Source of the DNA: Actinomadura coerulea
GTDB taxonomy: Bacteria > Actinomycetota > Actinomycetes > Streptosporangiales > Streptosporangiaceae
Length of the DNA: 64,000 bases
Reading direction: 5' to 3'
Assembly (NCBI RefSeq): GCF_014208105.1
Contig: NZ_JACHMQ010000001.1
Location: 2,976,001 to 3,040,000 of the forward strand
In this document: piece after piece, positions 8,112 through 18,058 of the stretch
How positions within the stretch are numbered: the first letter of the stretch is position 1
Layout of the letters: the number at the start of each line of letters is the position of its first letter
Notes under the pieces: model-generated
What the model was told of the DNA's origin: nothing
The model's input: only the letters and a program-made list of their open reading frames with translations
Database searches by the model: none
Program-made: the position numbers and the translations under genes

Positions 8112-9053
8112 ATGTACGAAGTACTGGCCGAGGTCGTGCGCAACGGCTTCGCCGAGAGCCGCCACTACGGCAGCGTCGCCGGGTTCGCCCCGGACGGCTC
8201 CCTCGCGCACGCGCGGGGCGCCGTGGCGGAGACCGTGCTGCCGCGCTCCACGACCAAGCCGTTCCAGGCCCTCGCCTGCCTGAAGGCGGGCGCGCCGCTG
8301 GCGGGCGAGCGCCTCGCGATCGCGGCCGGCAGCCACACCGGCGAGGACTTCCACGTCGAGGCCGTCGAGGGCATCCTCGCGGACGCGGGGGTCGGCGTGG
8401 ACGCCCTGCGCTGCCCGCCGTCCTGGCCCGAGGACGAGGCGACCAGGAACGCGCTGGTCAGGGCGGGCGAGGGCGAGTCGCGGGTGCGGATGAACTGCTC
8501 CGGCAAGCACGCCGCCATGCTCGCCGCGTGCGCCGCCAACGGCTGGCCGCTCGACACCTACCTCGACCCGTCGCACCCCCTGCAGCGGCTGGTGCGGCAG
8601 GTGATGGCCGACTGCGCCGTGGAGGACCCCTCGCCCGTCGCGATCGACGGGTGCGGCGCCCCGCTGTTCGGGCTCACCCTGACCGGGCTGGCCCGCGCCG
8701 CGCGGTCCCTCGTCCTGGACGAGGACGCCCGCCCGGTCGCCGACGCGATGCGCGCCCACCCCGAGTACGTGGGCGGGACGGGGCACGTCAACACCGAGCT
8801 CATGCGGGCGCTTCCCGGCTCGGTCGTCAAGGGCGGCGCCGAGGGCGTGCTCGTCGCCGCCACCGCCGAGGGCCGCGCCGTCGCGGTGAAGGTCATCGAC
8901 GGCAGCCCCCGCGCCACCACCGCCATCGCGCTGCGCGCGCTCGCCGCGCTCGGCGCCGACACCACCCAGGCCGACCCGCTGGGCGCCGTCCCCGTCCTCG
9001 GCGGCGGACGCCCGGTGGGAGAGATCCGCACCATTCCGGAAGGACGTCCGTGA
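8112..9053 (+). CDS. Asparaginase, type II-like (AnsA-unrelated asparaginase family)
   Basis: A 313-residue member of the 'asparaginase II' family typified by Rhizobium AnsA, unrelated to the E. coli amidohydrolases. It shows the family blocks: LPRSTTKPFQALACL near residue 43 (the Ser-Thr-x-Lys segment), AAGSHTGEDFHVEAV, NCSGKHAAMLAAC, IDGCGAPLFGLTLTGLARA, and late GSVVKGGAEGVL plus KVIDGSPRATT. The predicted reaction is hydrolysis of L-asparagine to aspartate and ammonia in the cytoplasm. The ATG at 8112 has GAGG 6 bases upstream; a GTG at 8100 overlapping the permease stop lacks an RBS. Being last-but-one in the importer operon suggests that the imported solute is asparagine or a related amide. 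Confidence 0.88.
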   Translation: MYEVLAEVVRNGFAESRHYGSVAGFAPDGSLAHARGAVAETVLPRSTTKPFQALACLKAGAPLAGERLAIAAGSHTGEDFHVEAVEGILADAGVGVDALRCPPSWPEDEATRNALVRAGEGESRVRMNCSGKHAAMLAACAANGWPLDTYLDPSHPLQRLVRQVMADCAVEDPSPVAIDGCGAPLFGLTLTGLARAARSLVLDEDARPVADAMRAHPEYVGGTGHVNTELMRALPGSVVKGGAEGVLVAATAEGRAVAVKVIDGSPRATTAIALRALAALGADTTQADPLGAVPVLGGGRPVGEIRTIPEGRP

Positions 9054-9793
9054 GCCTCACCTACGAGATCTGCATCGACAGCGTCGCGGGGGCCGTCGCC
9101 GCCGAGAAGGCGGGCGCCCACCGCGTCGAGCTGTGCGCGGCGCTGTTCGACGGGGGGCTCACCCCGACCCTCGGCACGGTCCGCGCCGCGCTCGCCGCCG
9201 TGTCGTCGATCAGGGTGCACGTCATCATCCGCCCGCGCGGCGGCGACTTCATCTTCGACGAGCACGAGGTCGCGGCGATGGAGCACGACGTCGCGCTGGT
9301 CCGGGAGGCCGGCGCGCACGGCGTGGTGATCGGCGCCCTCACTCCCGAGGGGACGGTCGACCTCCCCGTCGTCGAGCGGCTCATGGCGGCGGCGGACGGG
9401 CTGCCCGTCACCTTCCACCGGGCCTTCGACATGGCCGCCGACCCGTTCGGCACGCTGGACGTCCTCGCCGGGCTCGGCGTGGCCCGCGTCCTGACGTCCG
9501 GGCAGGACGCGAGCGCGCTGGAGGGCGCCCCGCTGATCGCCGAGCTGGTGCGGCACGCCGGGGACCGCGTCATCGTGATGCCCGGCGGCGGCGTCACCGA
9601 CCGCAACGTCGCGCGGGTCGTGGCGGAGACCGGCGCCCGCGAGGTCCACTTCGCCGCGCTCAGCGAGGAGCCGAGCCCGGCCGTGCACCGCAACCCGTAC
9701 CCGTTCATGGGCGGGGAGCTGCGCAGGCCGGAGTACCAGCGCCTCGTCACCACGTCCGGCGGCATCGCCTCGGTCATCCGTGCCGCCGGCTAG
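9050..9793 (+). CDS. cutC: CutC family protein (copper homeostasis protein CutC)
   Basis: A 247-residue TIM-barrel protein. Conserved blocks: YEICIDSVAGAVAAEKAGAHRVELCAALFDGGLTPTLG at the start, HVIIRPRGGDF, GVVIGALTPEGTVD, FHRAFDMAADP, LTSGQ, VMPGGGVTDRNV and the C-terminal EVHFAA. These are the hallmark CutC positions. The name comes from an E. coli copper-tolerance phenotype, but the biochemical role is still uncertain; a hydrolase or sugar-related role has been considered because the gene often sits beside sugar catabolism genes. The GTG start overlaps the asparaginase stop (GTGA), with AAGGA upstream. Its presence under a likely ROK regulator fits a catabolic role better than copper export, but this is inferred. 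Confidence 0.9.
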   Translation: MSLTYEICIDSVAGAVAAEKAGAHRVELCAALFDGGLTPTLGTVRAALAAVSSIRVHVIIRPRGGDFIFDEHEVAAMEHDVALVREAGAHGVVIGALTPEGTVDLPVVERLMAAADGLPVTFHRAFDMAADPFGTLDVLAGLGVARVLTSGQDASALEGAPLIAELVRHAGDRVIVMPGGGVTDRNVARVVAETGAREVHFAALSEEPSPAVHRNPYPFMGGELRRPEYQRLVTTSGGIASVIRAAG

Positions 9794-9839
9794 CTAGCGC
9801 GCCCTCCGCCGGCGCCCGCGCCTCCCCGCGCGGGAAGGG

Positions 9840-10640
9840 TCAGGGCTTGCGGGCGACGGCGGCGTAACCGGCCACTTCGGCGGGCTCGCCCCAGGGAGTG
9901 TGCTCGGGACGCCACCTGGACATGGAGACGACTCCGGGGTCCAGGAGTTCGAGGCCGTCGAAGAAGCGGGTGACGGCCGCGCGCGTGCGCGGCACCATCG
10001 GATTGGCCGACTTCTCGTTCCAGTCCTGCTGCGCCTCGGCCTGGGCGGTCTCCCCCGCGTCGAAGTCCAGGGTGGCGTGCGTCATCACCACGTGGCTTCC
10101 GGACGGCACGGCGTCCAGCAGCACGTCGAGGACGCGGCGGGCCTCGCCGTCGTCGTGGACGAAGTGCATGATGCCCAGCAGCATGATCGCCACCGGCTCT
10201 CCGAAGTCGAGCGTCGCGGCGGCCTTCGCCAGGATGTCGCCCGGTTCGCGCAGATCGGCGTGGATGTAGTCGCAGGCGCCCTCGGGGCTGCTGCTGAGCA
10301 GAGCCCGCGCGTGGGTCAGCACCAGGGGATCGTTGTCCACGTAGACGATGCGCGCGTCCGGCGCCGCGCGCTGCGCGACCTCATGGGTGTTGTCCATGGT
10401 CGGCAGGCCGGTGCCGATGTCGAGGAACTGGCGGACGCCGGCCTCGCCCGCGAGGTGGCGGACGGACCTGCCGAGGAACGCGCGGTCGGCGAGGGCGATG
10501 TCGACGATCTGCGGGAACATGGCCCGGAACTGCTCGGCGGCCCGCTGGTCGACCTCGTAGTTGTCCTTTCCGCCGAGCAGGTGATTCCAGACCCGCGCCG
10601 AATGCGGAACGTTCGTGTCGATCTCCGGTCCCTCGGCCAC
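9840..10640 (-). CDS. S-adenosyl methyltransferase, DUF574 type (copy 1)
   Basis: A 266-residue member of the actinomycete-specific SAM methyltransferase family (Pfam Methyltransf_19, formerly DUF574), which is often present in many copies per genome. Visible: the family start VPHSARVWNHLLGGKDNYEVDQ, the AdoMet-binding strand-loop QFLDIGTGLPT, the acidic strand end IVYVDNDPLV, and IMLLGIMHFVHD. The substrate is unknown for nearly all members. A strong GGAGG lies upstream of the GTG start at 10640. It converges on cutC with a 46-base gap. Copy 2 is at 20221; both share the LLGGKDNYEVD signature but are otherwise clearly diverged. Confidence 0.88.
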   Translation of the reverse strand: MAEGPEIDTNVPHSARVWNHLLGGKDNYEVDQRAAEQFRAMFPQIVDIALADRAFLGRSVRHLAGEAGVRQFLDIGTGLPTMDNTHEVAQRAAPDARIVYVDNDPLVLTHARALLSSSPEGACDYIHADLREPGDILAKAAATLDFGEPVAIMLLGIMHFVHDDGEARRVLDVLLDAVPSGSHVVMTHATLDFDAGETAQAEAQQDWNEKSANPMVPRTRAAVTRFFDGLELLDPGVVSMSRWRPEHTPWGEPAEVAGYAAVARKP

Positions 10641-10848
10641 GGCGGCACCTCCAAGATCCTCGGTTTCCGCCCAAACCTAGCGCCGCGACGAGCCGGCCGC
10701 CCACCGGTCGCCCGACCCGGACGGGCGCACCGCGGTCGGGCGGTTCTTTACGTGATCTTGTGATTTCGCGGATGCCGGTGAGTTGCGAACGGGGCATGGA
10801 TCTCTGCGACCGGTGCCGGAACGTCACGGCGGACCGGGCCGGGACGGC

Positions 10849-12879
10849 ATGACGAGCGGGAGCGGGCACATGCAGGTGAAGCTGGAGGCGGAGCTCGGCC
10901 GCATCCCGATCGTCGACGTGGCGCCGGTGGTCGGGTGCGGGCGGTGGCCGGCGAAGGCGGTGGTGGGTGAGACCGTCGAGGTGTCGGCGACGGTGTTCCG
11001 GGAGGGGCACGAGCGGCTGGGCGCGGCGGTGGTGCTGCGGACGCCGGAGGGCGAGGAGCTGGCGCCGCGGCGGATGAGCGAGGTCGGGGCGGGGCTGGAC
11101 CGGTGGTCGGCACTGGTGACGCCGACGGAGATGGGGTCGTGGTCGTTCCGGGTGGAGGCCTGGGGGGACCCGATCGCGCACTGGCGCCACGACGCCCGGA
11201 TCAAGGTTCCGCGCGGGCAGGACGTCGAGCTCATGTTCGCCGAGGGCGTCGCGCTGTTCACGCGGGCGGCGCGCGAGGCGCCGTCGAAGGACCGCCGTGT
11301 CCTGGCCCGGGTCGCCCGGTTCCTGTCGGACGAGGACGAGGACGCCCTGGAGCGGCTCTCCGCGACCGAGGATCCGACCGTGCTGGACGTGTTGCAGCGT
11401 TATCCGTTGCGGGATCTGCTGACGGTCAGCGACTGGTACCCGCTGGTGGTGCACCGGCAGCGGGCCCTGTACGGGGCCTGGTACGAGTTCTTCCCCCGCT
11501 CCGAAGGCGCCGCCTTCGACCCCCTGGGACGGCGCGGGCCGACCTCGGGCACCCTGCGCACCGCGATGAAACGCCTCCCCGCGATCGCCGACATGGGCTT
11601 CGACGTCGTCTACCTCCCACCCATCCACCCCATCGGCACCAGCCACCGCAAAGGCCCCAACAACACCCTGGACGCCGGCCCCTACGACCCCGGCTCCCCC
11701 TGGGCCATCGGATCACCCGACGGCGGCCACGACGCCGTCCACCCCGACCTGGGCACCCTCGACGACTTCGACGCCTTCGTCGCCCACGCCGGCGACTGCG
11801 GCCTGGAAATCGCCCTCGACCTGGCCCTGCAATGCTCCCCCGACCACCCCTGGGTCCACGACCACCCCGAATGGTTCACCACCCGCGCCGACGGCACCAT
11901 CGCCCACGCCGAGAACCCGCCCAAGAAATACCAGGACATCTACCCCCTCAACTTCGACAACGACCCCGACGGCCTCTACACCGCCGTCAAAGACCTCATC
12001 CACCACTGGACCAACCACGGCGTCCGCATCTTCAGAGTCGACAACCCCCACACCAAACCCGTCGCCTTCTGGGAACGGCTCCTGGCCGACATCCACACCA
12101 CCGACCCCGACGTCCTCTTCCTGGCCGAGGCCTTCACCCGCCCCGCCATGATGCACACCCTCGCCAAAATCGGATTCCACCAGTCCTACACCTACTTCAC
12201 CTGGCGCAACAGCGCCGAAGAACTCACCGAGTACATGCGCGAACTCACCGGCCCCGCCGCCGCCTACATGCGCCCCAACCTCTTCACCAACACCCCCGAC
12301 ATCCTCAACGAATACCTCCAGCACGGCGGCCGCCCCGCCTTCGAGATCCGCGCCGTACTCGCCGCCCTCCTCTCACCCACCTGGGGCATCTACTCCGGCT
12401 ACGAACTCTGCGAGAACACCCCCGTACGCCCCGGCAGCGAGGAATACCGCGACTCCGAGAAATACCAGTACCGCCCCCGCGACTGGGAAACCGCCGACCG
12501 CACCGAAACCACCATCGCCCCCCTCATCACCACCCTCAACACACTCCGCAACACCCACCCCGCCCTCCAACAACTCCGCAACCTGCACTTCCACCACATC
12601 GACCAACCCGAACTCCTCGCCTTCTCCAAACGCCACCTCGACGACACCGTCCTGACCATCGTCAACCTCAACCCCCACCAACCCCGCGAAGCCACCATCC
12701 ACCTCGACCTCCCCGCCCTCGGCCTCCCCGACGACCCCGACCAACCCCACACCGTCACCGACCAACTCGACGGCACCACCTACACATGGCGCGGATCGAA
12801 CTACGTCCGCCTAGACCCACGAAAAAACCCCGCACACATCCTGACCTTCGAGGGTGCGCGGGGTTCTCGAAAGCGTTGA
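10849..12879 (+). CDS. glgE: Alpha-1,4-glucan:maltose-1-phosphate maltosyltransferase GlgE
   Basis: GH13_3 enzyme that transfers maltosyl units from maltose-1-phosphate to the non-reducing ends of alpha-1,4-glucan. N-terminal beta-sandwich (VVGETVEVSATVFREGHE), helical insertion, then the TIM barrel: VVYLPPIHPIG, the nucleophile aspartate in FRVDNPHTKP, the acid/base glutamate in LFLAEAFTRP, and the third acidic residue in NTPDILNEYL. Length (676 residues) is normal. ATG 10870 is an alternative start with a better RBS (GGGAG). Codon use changes abruptly near 11500: upstream codons end mostly in G or C, while downstream ones end almost always in C, with many CAA, GAA and AAA. The final codons run into a palindromic repeat that provides the TGA. 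It works with treS and the maltokinase downstream. Confidence 0.95.
   Translation: MTSGSGHMQVKLEAELGRIPIVDVAPVVGCGRWPAKAVVGETVEVSATVFREGHERLGAAVVLRTPEGEELAPRRMSEVGAGLDRWSALVTPTEMGSWSFRVEAWGDPIAHWRHDARIKVPRGQDVELMFAEGVALFTRAAREAPSKDRRVLARVARFLSDEDEDALERLSATEDPTVLDVLQRYPLRDLLTVSDWYPLVVHRQRALYGAWYEFFPRSEGAAFDPLGRRGPTSGTLRTAMKRLPAIADMGFDVVYLPPIHPIGTSHRKGPNNTLDAGPYDPGSPWAIGSPDGGHDAVHPDLGTLDDFDAFVAHAGDCGLEIALDLALQCSPDHPWVHDHPEWFTTRADGTIAHAENPPKKYQDIYPLNFDNDPDGLYTAVKDLIHHWTNHGVRIFRVDNPHTKPVAFWERLLADIHTTDPDVLFLAEAFTRPAMMHTLAKIGFHQSYTYFTWRNSAEELTEYMRELTGPAAAYMRPNLFTNTPDILNEYLQHGGRPAFEIRAVLAALLSPTWGIYSGYELCENTPVRPGSEEYRDSEKYQYRPRDWETADRTETTIAPLITTLNTLRNTHPALQQLRNLHFHHIDQPELLAFSKRHLDDTVLTIVNLNPHQPREATIHLDLPALGLPDDPDQPHTVTDQLDGTTYTWRGSNYVRLDPRKNPAHILTFEGARGSRKR
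12822..12863 (-). terminator. Rho-independent terminator for the STAS operon, inside the glgE 3' end
   Basis: Read on the minus strand, a GC stem (CCCCGC paired with GCGGGG plus flanking pairs, loop about 20 bases) is followed directly by TTTTTT. This is a canonical intrinsic terminator for the convergent STAS genes, but it is encoded within the last codons of glgE. Confidence 0.6.
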
Positions 12880-12937
12880 CTTGCGGCGTGTTGCCCCTAT
12901 GGGCGCTCGCAGAAGGGCAACACGCCGCAAGTCGACG
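12874..12937. repeat. Palindromic repeat, copy 1, between convergent genes
   Basis: Arms of 23 bases starting CGTTGACTTGCGG and ending GTTGCCC (12874-12896) and their complement (12915-12937), with one T/G mismatch and an 18-base loop. The TGA stop of glgE lies in the left arm (12877-12879). No U-run follows on either side, so it is not a textbook terminator. A second copy, split by the IS30 element, is at 38713-38745 and 39962-39995 in the opposite orientation as judged by the loop. Confidence 0.85.
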
Positions 12938-12941
12938 GCGT

Positions 12942-13781
12942 TTATCCGGCGGCTCCGCTTATCGCTCGGCAGCCGGTGAAGACCGCGCCCAGGCCCTCTC
13001 GGTCGACGATCTCGCGGAGCTTGGCCGGCATCGCCGGCAGCGCCAGGCAGCCGCCCTCGGCGGCGACGCGCCAGCGGATGCCGAGCAGGATCGGCAGCGG
13101 GTCGCAGCGGACGCCGAGACGGTCGTGCATCCGCACCATCAGGTGCCGCATGTCGCCCTCGACCAGCGTGGTCAGCGTCTCGCCGAGCCGCGGCACGGTC
13201 ACCTCGTCCAGCACCCCCGACAGGTGGACGACCGTGTGGTCGCCGTCTCCGGCCTCGGCCGTGGTGATCATCAGCTCGGACGGCGCGGGCGGCGTCGGGG
13301 TGAGGCCGGCGTCCCCGGGATGCAGCGCGCGGATCGCGTCGAGCACGTGCGTGGTGTCGACCTCCCCCCGCGCGGGCTCCGGGACGGGCGCGGCCGTCGC
13401 CGACCCGACGTCGGCGAACACGGGGACGAGCCGGTCCAGCCCGGTGAGGTGCAGCGCCCGCCGGACGTGCGCCGACAGGGCCGGCACCACCGCCCGCAGC
13501 GGGCAGCCGAGCAGCTGCGCCCGCGTCTCGGCCCGCGCCATCAGCACGAGGCCGGCCGCGTCCAGCAGGACCGCGTCACCGAAGTCGACCACGACCCCGC
13601 CGCGCCGCGCCGCCCGCGTCCCCCGCGTCCCGGGCGCGCCCGCGCAGGCGAGCGACAGCGCCTTGCTCACCTCCTCCCGGATCCCCGCGTAGTTCTGCCA
13701 ACTGATCTGCGCCGGCAGGCTGAGCACGATGAACCCTCGCCGGGTCTCGGTGCTCAGGCCCGGCACCGCCGTGTCCTTCAT
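12942..13781 (-). CDS. Tandem STAS-domain protein
   Basis: A 279-residue protein with two STAS-like domains. Domain 1 (about residues 12-115) has ETRRGFIVLSLPAQISWQNYAGIREEV, then VVVDFGDAVLLDAAGLVLMAR. Domain 2 (about 165-275) has HTVVHLSGVLDEVTVPRLGETLTTL and a second strand-helix unit. In the first domain the phosphorylatable serine of STAS antagonists is replaced by alanine (DAAGL), and the equivalent segment of the second reads CDPLPI, so neither looks switchable by phosphorylation. The upstream gene ends 3 bases before this start, indicating an operon. The operon lies between glgE and treS, which are usually neighbours. A scaffold or ligand-sensing role is possible; no partner kinase is seen. 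Confidence 0.75.
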   Translation of the reverse strand: MKDTAVPGLSTETRRGFIVLSLPAQISWQNYAGIREEVSKALSLACAGAPGTRGTRAARRGGVVVDFGDAVLLDAAGLVLMARAETRAQLLGCPLRAVVPALSAHVRRALHLTGLDRLVPVFADVGSATAAPVPEPARGEVDTTHVLDAIRALHPGDAGLTPTPPAPSELMITTAEAGDGDHTVVHLSGVLDEVTVPRLGETLTTLVEGDMRHLMVRMHDRLGVRCDPLPILLGIRWRVAAEGGCLALPAMPAKLREIVDREGLGAVFTGCRAISGAAG

Positions 13782-13784
13782 CTG

Positions 13785-14102
13785 TCACATCCCGATCGGA
13801 GTGCGGGCCGCCGCGCGGGCGGGCCGGTGCGAGGCGGTCAGGTGGCCGGGCGGTCGGGACCCCGGCCGCTCGTCCGGGTAGGGCGGGCGGCCGCCCCGCA
13901 CGACGCCCGTGAGCCGGGACGCCGCGAGGCGCTCGATGGTCCGTTCCTCGGGCCGCACCCCCAGGTGGGCGCAGCAGCACCACAGGTCGTCCACGCAGCG
14001 CCGCACGCGCTCCACCGGAATGTCGGCGAAACGGACGCGCAGCCGTGCCACGAGGTCATCCCGCGTCGGTACGACCGATGGCGACTTCTCCCAGCGCTCC
14101 AC
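13785..14102 (-). CDS. Small protein with a three-helix-bundle-like N-terminus
   Basis: 105 residues. The first 60 (RDDLVARLRVRFADIPVERVRRCVDDLWCCCAHLG) resemble the short three-helical-bundle dimerisation domain found in many small actinomycete proteins; I recognise the pattern only loosely. The C-terminal 45 residues are Pro/Arg/Gly-rich and look disordered. A CCC cysteine cluster in the helix region is unusual. GTG at 14102 follows GGAGGGACA closely. It is probably co-transcribed with the tandem STAS gene 3 bases downstream, so it may be its partner. No function can be assigned. Confidence 0.5.
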   Translation of the reverse strand: MERWEKSPSVVPTRDDLVARLRVRFADIPVERVRRCVDDLWCCCAHLGVRPEERTIERLAASRLTGVVRGGRPPYPDERPGSRPPGHLTASHRPARAAARTPIGM

Positions 14103-14579
14103 TGTCCCTCCGATCGCTTCTGGACGGGCTGATTCCGTCCGAACTGAGCAGAACCCGCCGATCCGACGGGTTCTGAGGTTGGAAATGACCTACCCGGGGG
14201 TTGCGACAGAAAAAGCGACCAACCTAAAAACACGGGCACGACACAACCGCCGCGCGGCAAGTATTCATGGCGCCCGGCGCCACTCGGCGGACCGTGAATC
14301 GCCGTTCTTTTGCGCTGCTTTTCCGCGCGCTGCCCGGCCGCGACCGGGCGATGACCTTCGTGGCGGACGGCCGCGCGTCCGGTGGGCGCGCGGACCCGGG
14401 CGATCTACCCCGGTCTTGGGCGCGCTCGCACGGCGGGGCGGCGCCGCCGGGTTCCGAAACCGGCCCGGCGGTCACGGACCGTACTGAAGCTTTTACGGAT
14501 GGTTGCCTGTCGCGCACGCACCTGGCCGGACCGGAGGGAATTGCTGATCTAGATGTCTCCAACAGACCCGGGGTGACCC
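14103..14579. other. Intergenic region upstream of treS
   Basis: About 480 bases between the divergent small protein gene and treS, with no convincing gene. It contains an imperfect palindrome (GAACCCG at 14151-14157 paired with CGGGTTC at 14167-14173) and a comparatively A-rich stretch at about 14205-14245. The treS RBS is probably GGGGTGA at the right end. Promoters for both genes must lie here but I cannot place them with confidence. Confidence 0.4.
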
Positions 14580-16469
<1,890 letters not shown>

Positions 16470-16471
16470 CC

Positions 16472-17908
16472 GTGCTTCCTCCAGAGCGGGACCTCGTCCG
16501 GGACCTCGCCGAGTGGCTCCCGCGGCAGCGGTGGTTCGGCGGCAAAGACGGCCCCATCCACGACCTCACCATCGGCACCGCCACCGAACTCCTGCACGGC
16601 GACCCCTCCCTGCACCACCTCGTCCTCGACGTCCGCCAGGACGACACCACCGACCACTACCAGCTCCTGCTCGGCGCCCGCCGCGACCTGCCCGACCGGC
16701 TCCGGCACGTCGAGATCGGCGGGCCCTGCGGCGACCGGTCCGCGAAGGCCCGGCTGTACGACGCCGCGCACGACCCGGACCTGACCCGGGTCCTGCTGGA
16801 CGCCCTGGCGAACGGGGCGTCCGCGGGCCCGCTGCGGTTCCACCACGCGGACGGCGCCCGCATCCGGACGGACCTGGCGAGCCTGCCCATGACCGCCGAG
16901 CAGAGCAACACCTCGTTACTGTTCGGCGACGAGTACATCTGCAAGCTGTTCCGCCGCCTGTCCCCCGGCGTCAACCTCGACCTGGAGGTCAACCTAGCGC
17001 TGAGCCGCGGCGGCTGCGCACGCGTCCCGGCCGTCCTCGGCTGGATCGAGCTGGAACCGGGCCGCGGGGCGCGGGCGGGCGAGGGCGGAGAGCCGGTGAC
17101 GCTCGCCCTCCTGTCGGACTACCTGCACACCGGCGTGGACGGGTGGAGCCTCGCGATCGCCAGCGTCCGGGACTGGTTCGCGCACACGACGCCGCCCGGC
17201 GGCGACGAGTGGGCGGAGCTGGACGCGAGCGCCGCGGGCGGCGACTTCGCCGCCGAGGCCGAGCGGCTCGGCGCGGCCACCGCCGAGGTGCACCGGGCGC
17301 TCGCCGACGCGTTCGGCGTGACGGTCGTCCCGGCCGGGGAGGTCCGCGCGATGGCCGCGCGGATGAACGCCGAGCTGACCGGCACCTGCCGCGCGGTGCC
17401 CGGCCTCGCGCCGCACGCCAAGGCGCTCACCGAGGCGTTCCTGGACCTGGCCGCGCGGGCCGGGCCGCTGCCCGTCCAGCGCGTGCACGGCGACTACCAC
17501 CTCGGCCAGGTCCTGCGCACCGAGTCCGGGTGGACGGTGCTGGACTTCGAGGGCGAGCCGGCGCGGACGCAGAGCGAGCGCCGGGCCCTCGCGCACCCGC
17601 TGCGCGACGTCGCCGGGATGCTCCGCTCGTTCGAGTACGCGGCGCGGTTCCTCATCACCAGGGCGGGCGCGGTGCCGAGCGAGTCGGGGCCGCGACTGGA
17701 GACCCGGGCGCACGCGTGGGCGGCGCGCAACCGCGCCGCGTTCTGCCGCGGCTACGCGGCGGGCGGCGGACCGGACCCGGCCGCGCATTCGGTGCTCATC
17801 CGCGCGTTCGAATTCGAGAAGGCCGTCTACGAGGTGCGCTACGAGGCGCAGAACAGGCCGGCCTGGCTCGCCGTTCCGCTGAAATCTCTGGCCCATCTGA
17901 CCGCTTGA
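16472..17908 (+). CDS. mak: Maltokinase (Mak/Pep2)
   Basis: Phosphorylates maltose with ATP to maltose-1-phosphate, the donor used by GlgE. 478 residues with the N-terminal cap LAEWLPRQRWFGGKDG typical of maltokinases, SNTSLLFGDEYICKLFRRLSPG (the lysine and glycine-rich region), the catalytic loop VHGDYHLGQVL and the metal-binding LDFEGEPART. GTG start 2 bases after the treS stop makes the two genes one unit; in some actinobacteria they are fused. The branching enzyme GlgB, which completes the route to branched glucan, is not in this window. Confidence 0.92.
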   Translation: MLPPERDLVRDLAEWLPRQRWFGGKDGPIHDLTIGTATELLHGDPSLHHLVLDVRQDDTTDHYQLLLGARRDLPDRLRHVEIGGPCGDRSAKARLYDAAHDPDLTRVLLDALANGASAGPLRFHHADGARIRTDLASLPMTAEQSNTSLLFGDEYICKLFRRLSPGVNLDLEVNLALSRGGCARVPAVLGWIELEPGRGARAGEGGEPVTLALLSDYLHTGVDGWSLAIASVRDWFAHTTPPGGDEWAELDASAAGGDFAAEAERLGAATAEVHRALADAFGVTVVPAGEVRAMAARMNAELTGTCRAVPGLAPHAKALTEAFLDLAARAGPLPVQRVHGDYHLGQVLRTESGWTVLDFEGEPARTQSERRALAHPLRDVAGMLRSFEYAARFLITRAGAVPSESGPRLETRAHAWAARNRAAFCRGYAAGGGPDPAAHSVLIRAFEFEKAVYEVRYEAQNRPAWLAVPLKSLAHLTA

Positions 17909-17989
17909 TCAAAGACACTGAAGGCCGCATCCAATTCCGCGCCATGATCACGTAAAATCGGCCGTCCTCGACAATTCCGTGCCGATCAA

Positions 17990-18036
17990 CGGGTACCCGA
18001 TCCTTCGGCGGGATGATGATCACCCGCCGATACCCG
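17990..18036 (+). promoter_or_regulatory. Structured 5' leader before the NlpC/P60 gene
   Basis: Nested inverted repeats: an outer stem CGGGTA (17990-17995) with TACCCG (18031-18036), and an inner stem CGGCGGG (18006-18012) with CCCGCCG (18023-18029). It ends about 22 bases before the start codon. It does not look like the c-di-AMP (ydaO) riboswitch often found before such genes. It could be an RNA structure or a protein-binding site. Confidence 0.45.
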
Positions 18037-18058
18037 AACGGAAACGGAGACCACAGGA

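Noticed and set aside
12874..12937. Palindrome as an ordinary rho-independent terminator
   Set aside because: No U-run on either side, long near-perfect arms and a conserved loop in a second copy; it is better described as a repeat, although it may still end transcripts.
11103..14132. Long plus-strand open frame across glgE and the STAS genes
   Set aside because: Arg/Pro-rich nonsense translation overlapping well-supported genes in other frames.
17909..18058. c-di-AMP (ydaO) riboswitch before the NlpC/P60 gene
   Set aside because: The leader is short and the conserved ydaO blocks are not visible.
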